Assembly: GCF_004349245.1 (NCBI RefSeq)
Contig: NZ_SMLC01000069.1
Span: 1 to 35,785, forward strand
Length of the DNA stretch: 35,785 nucleotides
Origin: Actinomadura sp. 6K520
GTDB taxonomy: Bacteria; Actinomycetota; Actinomycetes; Streptosporangiales; Streptosporangiaceae
Reading direction: 5' to 3'
Part shown: piece after piece, positions 1 to 6,905 of the stretch
How positions within the stretch are numbered: the first letter of the stretch is position 1
Layout: every line of letters begins with the position of its first letter
Translations under genes and position numbers: made by a program
Notes under the pieces: generated by a model
The model's database searches: none
Told to the model about the DNA's origin: nothing
Seen by the model: the letters and a program-made list of their open reading frames with translations, nothing else

Positions 1-149
1 GCTTTAAGCAACTGCCCAACACACGGTACGCCGGATCTTTGCAGCATGCAACGTTCGACCGGGACGTTCCGCGTTTCCAGGGCCGTCCCGGTCGAACGTT
101 GCATGCTGCAAAGATCCGGCGTACCGTGTGTTGGGCAGTTGCTTAAAGC
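1..149. repeat. 65-bp perfect inverted repeat with 19-nt spacer
   Basis: Bases 1-65 are the exact reverse complement of bases 85-149, with 66-84 as spacer. Each arm contains its own smaller palindrome, TTGCAGCATGCAA (39-51 and, inverted, 99-111; centres 60 bp apart), and ends in the palindrome GCTTTAAGC. The repeat stops 24 bp before the TetR start codon, so it occupies the position of that operon's promoter and operator. The symmetry reaches the very first base, so it may continue outside the window. A fold-back assembly artefact at a contig end is an alternative to a genuine cruciform or double operator. Confidence 0.95.
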
Positions 150-173
150 GATCGACCAAGAAGCGGGGGACGA

Positions 174-857
174 ATGGCCGACGACGAGGTGCCCACGCGG
201 ATCCGGCTGCTGGAGGCGGCCGTCGCGGTGCTGGCCGAGGGCGGCTGGTCCGCGGTGACCTCGCGCGCCGTGGCGGACCGGGCCCAGGCCAACAACGCGC
301 TCGTGCACTACTACTTCGGGTCGGTGGCCGCGCTCCGGCGGGCCGCGGTGATGCACGCCATGGAGAGGGAGCTGGAGGGCCCCGTCGAGGCGATCCTGCG
401 GGCGGAGGACGTGCTGGACGGCGTCGCCGCCGCGGTACGCCGCCTCGCCCGGAGCGGGGCCGGGAGCGGGGAGGGCACCGACGGGCAGCGCGTGCTCGCC
501 GAGGCTTTGACGCACGGCATGCGCGACGAGGAGCTGCGCGCCCAGAGCGAACTCCAGGTCCGCGCGTTCCGGGACATGCTGTCGGACCGGCTCGCCGCGA
601 ACCAGGCCGCGGGCCTCCTGCGCGCCGACGCCGACCCCGCCGGGCTGGCCGTGGTCCTCGGCGCGCTCCTCGACGGCCTGCTCGTCCACATGCTGATCGA
701 CCCCGGGACGGACATGACCGGCCCCGCCGCCGGGCTCCTCGCCCTGCTGCGCCCGCCCGGCGGCGCCCCCGGCGGCCCGGCCCCCGAAGGCCGCGCGGAC
801 GAACGCCGCGCAGACGAACGCCACGCAGACGGAGGAGACGGCGATGAAGCGTCATGA
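174..857 (+). CDS. TetR/AcrR family transcriptional regulator
   Basis: A 227-aa protein with an N-terminal TetR DNA-binding domain. The helix-turn-helix lies at about residues 27-48 and ends in the typical HYYFGS stretch (45-50), followed by an all-helical ligand-binding region. A G-rich Shine-Dalgarno (165-170) sits close to the ATG. The C-terminal 30 residues are low complexity, with the short repeats ADERR/ADERH encoded by near-repeated DNA (about 790-830). The gene overlaps the downstream ABC ATPase by 14 bp, so the three genes 174-3995 form one operon and the regulator probably controls the exporter. The large inverted repeat immediately upstream is a candidate operator. The ligand is unknown. 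The family call is firm; the role is inferred from context. Confidence 0.9.
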   Translation: MADDEVPTRIRLLEAAVAVLAEGGWSAVTSRAVADRAQANNALVHYYFGSVAALRRAAVMHAMERELEGPVEAILRAEDVLDGVAAAVRRLARSGAGSGEGTDGQRVLAEALTHGMRDEELRAQSELQVRAFRDMLSDRLAANQAAGLLRADADPAGLAVVLGALLDGLLVHMLIDPGTDMTGPAAGLLALLRPPGGAPGGPAPEGRADERRADERHADGGDGDEAS

Positions 858-1629
858 CCGCGGGCGGGCGACCGTCCGGAGCGACCACGGCGACGGTGGC
901 GGCGGGGACGACGGCCGCGACGGCGCCCCGGCGGTGCTGCTGCGCGGCGCCGGGAAGACCTATGGCGGCGGCCGCGCCGAGGTGCGCGCGCTGCGCGAGG
1001 TGGACCTGGAGGTGCGGCGCGGCGAGTTCGTCGTGCTGCTCGGCCCGTCCGGCTCCGGCAAGACGACCCTGCTCAACCTGATCGGCGGCATCGAGCCCGC
1101 CACCGCCGGTGCGGTCATCGCGGCCGGCCGCGACATCTCCGGCCTGGACGAGGACGCCCGCACCGCCTACCGCCGCGACACCGTCGGGTTCGTGTTCCAG
1201 TTCTTCAACCTCGTCCCCTCGCTGACCGCGCTGGAGAACGTCCGGCTGGTCGCCGAGCTCACCGGACGCGGCGACCGCGAGCGGTCCGCGGCCGCGCTGG
1301 AGGCGGTCGGGCTCGCCGGCCGCGCCGGCCACTTCCCGGCCCGGCTGTCGGGCGGCGAGCAGCAGCGCGTCGCGATCGCCCGCGCCATCGCCAAGGACCC
1401 CGAGCTGCTGCTGTGCGACGAGCCGACCGGCGCGCTCGACCTGGAGACCGGGCGCGGCGTCCTGCGCGTCCTGCAGGACCTCAACGGGCGCGGCCGCACC
1501 GTCATGGTCGTCACCCACAACGCCGCGATCGCCGCCATCGCGCACCGCGTGGTGCGGATGCGCTCCGGCCGCATCGCCGAGGTCACCACCACCGCGGCCC
1601 CCGCCCCGGCCGAGGAGGTGACGTGGTGA
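844..1629 (+). CDS. ABC transporter ATP-binding protein (LolD/MacB type)
   Basis: A 261-aa nucleotide-binding subunit. Visible motifs are Walker A GPSGSGKTT (67-75), Q-loop Gln119 in VFQFFNLVPSLTALENV, signature LSGGE (168-172), Walker B LLLCDE (188-193) and the H-loop His225. The VPSLTALENV pattern is typical of the LolD/MacB/FtsE group that pairs with FtsX-type permeases. The first 28 residues are a Gly/Asp-rich extension not found in the core family, so a later start cannot be excluded. The ATG overlaps the end of the tetR gene, and the stop overlaps the GTG of the permease, which indicates translational coupling. With the permease it should form an exporter or mechanotransmission-type ABC complex at the membrane; the substrate is unknown. 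Confidence 0.93.
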   Translation: MKRHDRGRATVRSDHGDGGGGDDGRDGAPAVLLRGAGKTYGGGRAEVRALREVDLEVRRGEFVVLLGPSGSGKTTLLNLIGGIEPATAGAVIAAGRDISGLDEDARTAYRRDTVGFVFQFFNLVPSLTALENVRLVAELTGRGDRERSAAALEAVGLAGRAGHFPARLSGGEQQRVAIARAIAKDPELLLCDEPTGALDLETGRGVLRVLQDLNGRGRTVMVVTHNAAIAAIAHRVVRMRSGRIAEVTTTAAPAPAEEVTW

Positions 1630-3995
1630 GCACCCTCAACGTCAAGCTGCGCCGCGACCTGCGCCGCCGCCCCGCGCAGCTGGTGTCGGTGGTCGTGCTG
1701 GTGATGCTCGGCGTCGCGCTGTTCGGGGCCTCACACGACGCCTACGAGAACCTCGACTCCGGTTACCGGGACCTGTTCGCCAAGTACCGGTTCGCCGACC
1801 TGACGCTGTCGGGCGGCGACACGGCCGCGATCGCGCGGGAGGCGCGGGCGGCGCCCGGCGTGGCGGCGGCCGCCGTCCGCACCGTCGCCGACGTGCCGAT
1901 GCGCACACCGGACGGCGGCACGCTCGTCGGCCGCGTCGTCGGGTTCCCCGCCGGGTCGCAGCCGGCCGTCAACCGCGTGATGGTCCTCCACGGCCGGTAC
2001 CTGGACCCCGCGGCGCCGTCCGGCGTCCTCGCCGACAAGCACCTCGCGGACGACGCCGGACTCGGGCCCGGCGCGACCGTGGCGGTGTGGGACGGGCGGG
2101 CCTGGCGGGACCTCGTCGTGCGCGGCACCGCGTCCTCGCCCGAGTACCTGTGGCCCGCGCCCAGCCGCCAGAACATCCTGCCCGCGCCCGGCTCGTTCGG
2201 TGTCCTGTACGTCCCCGAGGAACTGGCCCGCCGGCTCGCCGGACGCGACGCGCCCAACGAGGTGGCCGTCTACTACACCCCCGGCGGGCGCGACGCGTCC
2301 GGCCGCCTCGACGCCGCCCTCACCGCCGCCGCGCGGGCCCGCGGCGCGGGCGCGGCCGTCACCCGCGCCGAGCAGCCCAGCAACGCCACCCTCGCGCAGG
2401 ACATCAAGGGGTTCTCGCAGCTGGCGGTGATGTTCCCGCTGCTGTTCCTCGCCGCCGCCGGCATCGCCGTCTACGTCGTGCTGACCCGCCGGGTGGCCCG
2501 TGACCGCGTCGTCATCGGGACGCTGCGCGCCAGCGGGTTCCGGCGCCGCACGGTCGTGGCGCACTACCTGGCGACCGGCGTCGCCGCCGGCGCCACCGGC
2601 GCCATCCTCGGCGCCGGCGCGGGCCTGGCGCTGGCCGGGCCGGTCACCCGGCTCTACGGCGACGCCGTCGGCCTGCCCGAGACGACGGTGACCGTCCGTG
2701 CGGCGACCCTGCTGTACGGGCTCGCGTTCGGGCTGGTCGCGGGGGCCGTGGCGGCCCTGGCGCCCGCGGTGTCGGCCGCCCGCGTCCCGCCCGCCGAGGC
2801 GATGCGCGGCGTCGTCCCGGCCACCGGGGGAGCGGGGTGGGGCGCCCGCCTGGCCCGGGCCGTGCCCGCCGCCGGGCGGCTGCCCGCCGGGGTGTGGCTG
2901 GTCCTGCGCGGCCCCGCCCGCCAGGTCCGCCGCACCCTCTACACCATGGCCGGTGTCGTCCTCGCCCTCGTGCTCATCCTCGTCTCCTGGGGGATGCTCG
3001 ACTCCTCCCAGGCGACCGTGTCCCGCCAGTTCGACCAGGTCCAGCGGCAGGACGCCGAGCTCACCCTCGGCCGGCCCATCGACGGCGCGTCACTCGGCGC
3101 CCTGGCGGCGACGGAGGGCGTGCGGGCCGCGGAGCCGTCCACCCGCCTCCCCGCCACGATCACCGCCGGTGGCCGCGGCTACTCCACCACCGTCGTCGGG
3201 CTGCCCGCGGGGACGCGGATGCACCGGTTCCTCACCCCCGGCGGCGGGGAGCGGTCCCTGCCCGGCGGCGGCGCCCTGCTCGGGGCGGCACTGCGCGACG
3301 AACTCGGCGTGGACACCGGCGACCGCATCGGGCTGCGCCTCCCCGGCGGCAGGACCGTTTCCACCACCGTGGCCGGGTTCGTCGACGAGCCGCTCGGCAC
3401 CCACGCCTACGCGACGCTCGACCAGGTCGCCGCCTGGGCGCCGTCGGCCGAGCCGGACACCGTCCTGGTCCGGTTCGTGCCCGGCGCCGACCGCGCCGCC
3501 GCCGAACGCGCCCTGACGTCCCATCCCGCCGTGGTCGCCTACACCGACACCGGGGCACTGAAGAAGGCCATGGACGAGTACATGAACCTGTTCTACGTCT
3601 TCGTCGCGATCATGCTCGCGTTCGGCGGGCTGCTGGCCTTCACCGTCCTGTTCGCGACCCTGTCGGTCAACCTCGCCGAACGCGGGACCGAGCTGGCGAC
3701 GCTGCGCGCCGCCGGCGTCGGCCGGCGGCGGCTGGCCCGCCTCGTCACCGCCGAGAACCTCCTCGTGGTAGCGGCGGGCGCCGTCCCCGGCCTGGTCATC
3801 GGGCGGATCGCCACCGGGGCGTTCCTCGGCGCGTTCAACAGCGACCTGATGGCCTTCCACACCGAGATCCGGCCCGCCACGTTCGCGTGGTCGGCCCTGG
3901 CCGTGCTCGCGGTGGCGCACCTCGCGCAGCGGCCCGGCCTGCGCGGCCTGGCGCGCATGGACCTCGGCGGGCTCGTCCGGGAGCGCGCGGGCTGA
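1626..3995 (+). CDS. FtsX-like permease (MacB/LolE-type ABC exporter subunit)
   Basis: About 789 aa from the GTG at 1626, which has GAGGAGG at 1612-1618 at good spacing and overlaps the ATPase stop; GTG 1623 is the alternative. There is an N-terminal membrane segment (LVSVVVLVMLGVALFG), a long extracytoplasmic domain, then a first FtsX domain with three membrane helices ending in PAVSAARVPPAEAMRG. A second half repeats the plan: one membrane helix (AGVVLALVLILVSWGML), a second extracytoplasmic domain, and a C-terminal FtsX domain with ERGTELATLRAAGVGRRRL. This duplicated layout is that of the large MacB-like permeases of Gram-positive bacteria, which move lipids, peptides or antibiotics, or transmit force to the cell surface. 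Regulation by the upstream TetR protein is inferred from the operon. Confidence 0.92.
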   Translation: MSTLNVKLRRDLRRRPAQLVSVVVLVMLGVALFGASHDAYENLDSGYRDLFAKYRFADLTLSGGDTAAIAREARAAPGVAAAAVRTVADVPMRTPDGGTLVGRVVGFPAGSQPAVNRVMVLHGRYLDPAAPSGVLADKHLADDAGLGPGATVAVWDGRAWRDLVVRGTASSPEYLWPAPSRQNILPAPGSFGVLYVPEELARRLAGRDAPNEVAVYYTPGGRDASGRLDAALTAAARARGAGAAVTRAEQPSNATLAQDIKGFSQLAVMFPLLFLAAAGIAVYVVLTRRVARDRVVIGTLRASGFRRRTVVAHYLATGVAAGATGAILGAGAGLALAGPVTRLYGDAVGLPETTVTVRAATLLYGLAFGLVAGAVAALAPAVSAARVPPAEAMRGVVPATGGAGWGARLARAVPAAGRLPAGVWLVLRGPARQVRRTLYTMAGVVLALVLILVSWGMLDSSQATVSRQFDQVQRQDAELTLGRPIDGASLGALAATEGVRAAEPSTRLPATITAGGRGYSTTVVGLPAGTRMHRFLTPGGGERSLPGGGALLGAALRDELGVDTGDRIGLRLPGGRTVSTTVAGFVDEPLGTHAYATLDQVAAWAPSAEPDTVLVRFVPGADRAAAERALTSHPAVVAYTDTGALKKAMDEYMNLFYVFVAIMLAFGGLLAFTVLFATLSVNLAERGTELATLRAAGVGRRRLARLVTAENLLVVAAGAVPGLVIGRIATGAFLGAFNSDLMAFHTEIRPATFAWSALAVLAVAHLAQRPGLRGLARMDLGGLVRERAG

Positions 3996-4015
3996 CGCGG
4001 CGCGCACCGGCCGGC

Positions 4016-4048
4016 GGCGCCCGCGTGGCGCCCGCGTGGCGCCCGCGT
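4016..4048. repeat. Three tandem copies of an 11-bp unit
   Basis: GGCGCCCGCGT is repeated three times without change, followed by a partial GGCGC. It lies between the permease stop and the MarR promoter. Slippage in GC-rich DNA explains it; no function is evident. Confidence 0.85.
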
Positions 4049-4071
4049 GGCGCGCCGGGGCCCCGGCGTTG

Positions 4072-4083
4072 TAGAAAGTCGTC
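4072..4083 (+). promoter_or_regulatory. Probable -10 of a leaderless promoter for the MarR gene
   Basis: TAGAAA (4072-4077) lies six bases before the ATG at 4084 and there is no Shine-Dalgarno. This places transcription start at or next to the A of the ATG. No convincing -35 was found in the GC-rich repeats upstream. Confidence 0.4.
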
Positions 4084-4572
4084 ATGAGCGGGCGAGGCGG
4101 CGGCCACGACGACGGCGTCGACGAGGTCACCTCGGCGTTGCTGACCGCGTCGCGGCTGCTCGTGGCGATCTCCGTGCGGTCCCTGGCCGCCGTCGAGGAC
4201 ACCGTGACGATGCCGCAGTTCCGGCTGCTCGTCGTGCTCGCCTCGCAGGGCCCGGCCAAGCTCGTCACGCTCGCCGGGCTGCTGGAGGTCAACCCGTCCA
4301 CCGCGATGCGGATGGTCGACCGGCTCGCCGCCGCCGGGCTGGTGGACCGGCAGGCCAGCCCCGACAGCGGGCGGGAGATCCGCATCCAGCTCACCGGCGC
4401 CGGCCGCGCCCTCGTCGACGACGTCACCGCCCGCCGCCGCGCCGGCATCGCCGAGGTCGTCGCCCGGATGCCGCCCGGCCAGCGGCACGCCCTGGTCGCC
4501 GCCCTGCGCGCCTTCACCGAGGCCGGCGGCGAGCCCGCGGTCGGCGGCCTCGCCCGGCTCGGCTGGACCTGA
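4084..4572 (+). CDS. MarR family transcriptional regulator
   Basis: A 162-aa protein with the MarR winged-helix layout: a dimerisation helix, the helix-turn-helix at about 58-84 (LAGLLEVNPSTAMRMVDRL), then the wing SPDSGREIRIQLT (92-104) with the conserved Asp and Arg of the family's D-x-R-x-x-x-x-x-LT pattern. A final helix pair completes the dimer interface. The ATG has no ribosome site and looks leaderless. It stands alone between the FtsX permease and the DUF4142 lipoprotein, all in the same direction, so the target could be either neighbour or itself. MarR proteins usually repress drug-efflux or stress genes and release DNA on binding aromatic ligands; nothing here identifies the ligand. 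Confidence 0.9.
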   Translation: MSGRGGGHDDGVDEVTSALLTASRLLVAISVRSLAAVEDTVTMPQFRLLVVLASQGPAKLVTLAGLLEVNPSTAMRMVDRLAAAGLVDRQASPDSGREIRIQLTGAGRALVDDVTARRRAGIAEVVARMPPGQRHALVAALRAFTEAGGEPAVGGLARLGWT

Positions 4573-4679
4573 CCCGCCGGACGCCGGAACGGGATCGCGG
4601 CCGCGTTGAACCCCCGCCGCCCCCGCGTGCGTACCGGTCGGGTGACGTCTCCCTCCCCGGACCGAAAGGACGGCGCCGC

Positions 4680-5399
4680 ATGCGAGGACCCCGCCCGGCC
4701 ACCGTGGCGGCGTGCGCGCTGGCCGCGGCGCTGCTCGTCGGCGGCTGCGAGCCGATGGGCCGCCAGGGCACCGACGGCGGCGTGCAGCAGGTGCAGGCCA
4801 CCGGCGGCGGGGCGGCCGGCGGTGCCGGCGAAGGCGCCGCACCGGCCGACGGGGGCCTGCTCACCTCCGCCGACCGGCTCCTCCTCGTGCAGCTCAGGCA
4901 GGCCGCGCTGTGGGAGATCCCGGTCGGCCGCGCCGCCGCCCGCCGCGGCTCCCAGGGCGCCACCCGCAAGAACCTCGGCCAGATTGCGACCCGGCACATC
5001 CGGTTCGACGCGGTGAACCGCGCGATGGCCGCGAAGCTGAACGTGGCGCTGCCGAACAGCCCGGACGCCGAGCAGCAGAGCTGGATGTCGGAGATCACCG
5101 GCAAGTCCGGCACCGACTACGACAAGACCGCAGTGGCGCGGATGCGGACGGCGCAGGGGCTGCTGTACGCGCGGACCGCCGCGGTCCGGGCCAGCACCCG
5201 CAACACCACGATGCGCCAGTACGCCCAGCAGGTCGAGGCGTTCCTCAACGGGCAGCTGAAACTGCTGGAGGCGACCGGTTTCGTCACCGTCGACACGCTG
5301 CCCGACCCGCCGACCGTCACCGAGGCACCCCCGCCCGGCGTGCCGGGGCGGCGGGCCTCGCCCGCGCCCGCCGCGACGTCCGTCCTCGCGGGCCGCTGA
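4680..5399 (+). CDS. DUF4142 family lipoprotein
   Basis: A 239-aa exported protein. The ATG at 4680 has GAAAGGA at 4664-4670 and starts a signal peptide with basic residues, a hydrophobic stretch and the lipobox LVGGC (Cys23). A flexible Gly/Ala-rich linker (about 44-60) follows, then a helical DUF4142 domain (about 60-205) with LTSADRLLLVQLRQAALWEI, a conserved region KNLGQIATRHI and QVEAFLNGQLKLLEATGF. The tail is Pro/Ala-rich. DUF4142 domains are four-helix bundles related to ferritin-like folds, usually secreted; their role is unknown. The protein should sit on the outer face of the cytoplasmic membrane. Immediately after its stop begins the 16-bp tandem repeat array. Confidence 0.85.
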   Translation: MRGPRPATVAACALAAALLVGGCEPMGRQGTDGGVQQVQATGGGAAGGAGEGAAPADGGLLTSADRLLLVQLRQAALWEIPVGRAAARRGSQGATRKNLGQIATRHIRFDAVNRAMAAKLNVALPNSPDAEQQSWMSEITGKSGTDYDKTAVARMRTAQGLLYARTAAVRASTRNTTMRQYAQQVEAFLNGQLKLLEATGFVTVDTLPDPPTVTEAPPPGVPGRRASPAPAATSVLAGR

Positions 5400-5410
5400 C
5401 ACCCGCGGGC

Positions 5411-5522
5411 CGCCGACGTTACGGGTCGCCGAGGTTACGGGTCGCCGAGGTTACGGGTCGCCGAGGTTACGGGCCGCCGAGGTTACGGGCCGCCGAGGTT
5501 ACGGGCCGCCGAGGTTACGGGG
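5411..5522. repeat. Seven-copy 16-bp tandem repeat (minisatellite)
   Basis: Seven head-to-tail units of CGCCGAGGTTACGGGT fill 112 bp exactly. The first unit has ACGTT instead of AGGTT. Units 1-3 end in T, units 4-6 in C and the last in G, so the array splits into two sub-families. Because 16 is not a multiple of three, the array does not encode a regular peptide repeat. It lies between the ends of the convergent DUF4142 and sirtuin genes, and the sirtuin stop codon (TTA on this strand, 5515-5517) is inside the last unit. Confidence 0.95.
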
Positions 5523-6426
5523 CGAGCCCGGCCAGCAGTGTCTCCAGGGCCGCCCCGAGCGGCGCGTCCACCTTGATCAGCGCGTGCTCGTCGCCGCGGG
5601 TCTCGCCCCGGTTGGCGATCGCGACGGGAACGCCGTGCCGGGCCGCGTGCCGGACGAACCGGTACCCCGACAGCACCGTCAGCGACGAGCCGAGCACCAG
5701 CAGGGCGCCCGCGCGCTCGGTCAGCGTGTAGCACTCCCGCACCCGGGCCGGCGGCACGTTCTCCCCGAAGAAGATCACATCGGGTTTGAGGGGGCCGCCG
5801 CACCTCGCGCAGTCCACCGTGCGGAACGCCCCGACCTCCGCGTCGCCGAGGACGGCGTCGCCGTCGGGATTGACCACGGCGCCGGCGGCGGATTCCGCCC
5901 AGCCGGGGTTGGCGGCCCGCAGCCGCTCCTCCAGCCGGCGGCGCGCGGTCCGGTCGCCGCAGTCCAGGCACACGACCCGGTCCAGCGCGCCGTGCAGCTC
6001 GATCACGCCGTGCGCCCCGGCGGCCTGCTGCAGGCCGTCGACGTTCTGGGTGATGATCCCCGCGAGCAGCCCGCGCCGCTGCAGCGCCGCGACGGCGCGG
6101 TGGCCCGCGTTCGGCCGCGCCTCGGCGACGTGCCGCCACCCCAGATGGCTGCGCGCCCAGTACCGGCGCCGCGCGGCGGCCGACCCGGTGAACTCCTGGT
6201 ACGTCATCGGCTCGGCGCGCCGCAGGCGCCCCGTCTCGCCGCGGTAGTCCGGGATGCCCGACTCGGTCGACAGCCCCGCGCCGCTCAGCACCACGACGTC
6301 GCCGTCGGAGACGAGGTCGGCCAGCATCAGCAGCCGCGCGGTCTCCCCGTCGCCGGCCGGGCGGCCCTGTGCAACCTGCGTCACCCCTCCATCCTGCACG
6401 ACCGGGACGGGTGAGCAGGCCGCCAC
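5515..6426 (-). CDS. Sirtuin, NAD-dependent protein deacylase (class II type)
   Basis: A 303-aa SIR2 protein. It shows the NAD-binding GAGLSTESGIPDYRG (49-63), TQNVDGL (126-132), catalytic His145 in IELHG, a zinc ribbon with CxxC pairs Cys153/Cys156 and Cys206/Cys209, and GSSLTV (246-251). STESGIPDYR is characteristic of class II (SIRT4-like) sirtuins. These remove acyl groups from lysines or transfer ADP-ribose, using NAD and yielding nicotinamide. The first 25 residues are poor sequence, and a GTG or TTG about 15-20 codons in, near GGAGG, may be the true start. The stop codon lies in the last copy of the 16-bp tandem array, so repeat-number changes could alter the C-terminus. No partner acyltransferase is adjacent. 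Confidence 0.92.
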   Translation of the reverse strand: MAACSPVPVVQDGGVTQVAQGRPAGDGETARLLMLADLVSDGDVVVLSGAGLSTESGIPDYRGETGRLRRAEPMTYQEFTGSAAARRRYWARSHLGWRHVAEARPNAGHRAVAALQRRGLLAGIITQNVDGLQQAAGAHGVIELHGALDRVVCLDCGDRTARRRLEERLRAANPGWAESAAGAVVNPDGDAVLGDAEVGAFRTVDCARCGGPLKPDVIFFGENVPPARVRECYTLTERAGALLVLGSSLTVLSGYRFVRHAARHGVPVAIANRGETRGDEHALIKVDAPLGAALETLLAGLAP

Positions 6427-6459
6427 CGCGGACGGCCGGGAGGCGCGGCCGGGCGCCGG

Positions 6460-6834
6460 TCAGCCGCCGCCGCCCTCGCGCTCCGGGTTCTCCAGCTGGA
6501 AGAAGTTGCTCTGGGAGCCGTCCTTCCGGTGCTCCTGGTAGAGGAAGTTGAGCTTCCGCTCGTCGAAGGTGCGGAACCAGTCGTCCCAGGAGATGTGCTC
6601 CAGGTTCTCCCCGCCGTAGCCGGGGAAGTCGAGCAGCAGCCGGCCCGGCCTGCCCTCGTAGTCGCTGCCGGGCACCGTCGACGGCTCGGCGCCGCGTTCC
6701 TCGGCCCAGCGGCGGATGACCTCGTGGTCGGTGGTCACCAGGCTCCGCCCGGGCCGCTCCTCGTGCTGGTCCGGCGAGGTCACCTCCTGCTGGTACCGGT
6801 GCTCGCCCTGGATCGGATGGTGTGACTCGCCCAT
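6460..6834 (-). CDS. Small conserved acidic protein of unknown function
   Basis: A 124-aa soluble protein. The N-terminal 30 residues are hydrophilic and His/Gln/Glu-rich. The rest resembles a short actinobacterial and proteobacterial family with the order TTDHEVIRRWAEERG, LLLDFPGYGGE, ISWDDWFRTFDE, LNFLYQEHR and a final FFQLEN. These proteins are sometimes labelled a glucan-branching enzyme in databases, but 124 aa is far too short for one and no catalytic motif is present; the function is unknown. The ATG has a G-run Shine-Dalgarno five bases upstream. A GTTA-N14-GGGTAG promoter upstream (6875-6898) resembles those read by general stress sigma factors. That fits the idea of a stress-induced protein but does not prove it. 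Confidence 0.8.
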   Translation of the reverse strand: MGESHHPIQGEHRYQQEVTSPDQHEERPGRSLVTTDHEVIRRWAEERGAEPSTVPGSDYEGRPGRLLLDFPGYGGENLEHISWDDWFRTFDERKLNFLYQEHRKDGSQSNFFQLENPEREGGGG

Positions 6835-6874
6835 CACTGCCCCCCAGTTCGGATGTTCGGGTCTCGGGTGCCCC

Positions 6875-6898
6875 CTACCCGCCCATCCGGTGGCTAAC
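6875..6898 (-). promoter_or_regulatory. Stress-sigma-like promoter (GTTA-N14-GGGTAG)
   Basis: Read on the minus strand, GTTA (6895-6898) is followed after 14 bases by GGGTAG (6875-6880). This resembles the GTTT-N14-17-GGGTAT promoters used by SigB/SigF-type stress factors of actinomycetes. It lies 40 bases ahead of the ATG at 6834. Confidence 0.45.
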
Positions 6899-6905
6899 GG
6901 CCCGG

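Noticed and set aside
1..149. Insertion-sequence or transposon terminal repeats
   Set aside because: The arms are only 19 bp apart, leaving no room for a transposase, and no target-site duplication can be seen.
4..1545. Long minus-strand open frame over the TetR and ATPase genes
   Set aside because: It is an antisense shadow in very GC-rich DNA, with no domain and Arg/Ala/Gly-rich low-complexity content.
5411..5522. CRISPR array
   Set aside because: The units are 16 bp and head to tail without spacers, so this is a minisatellite.
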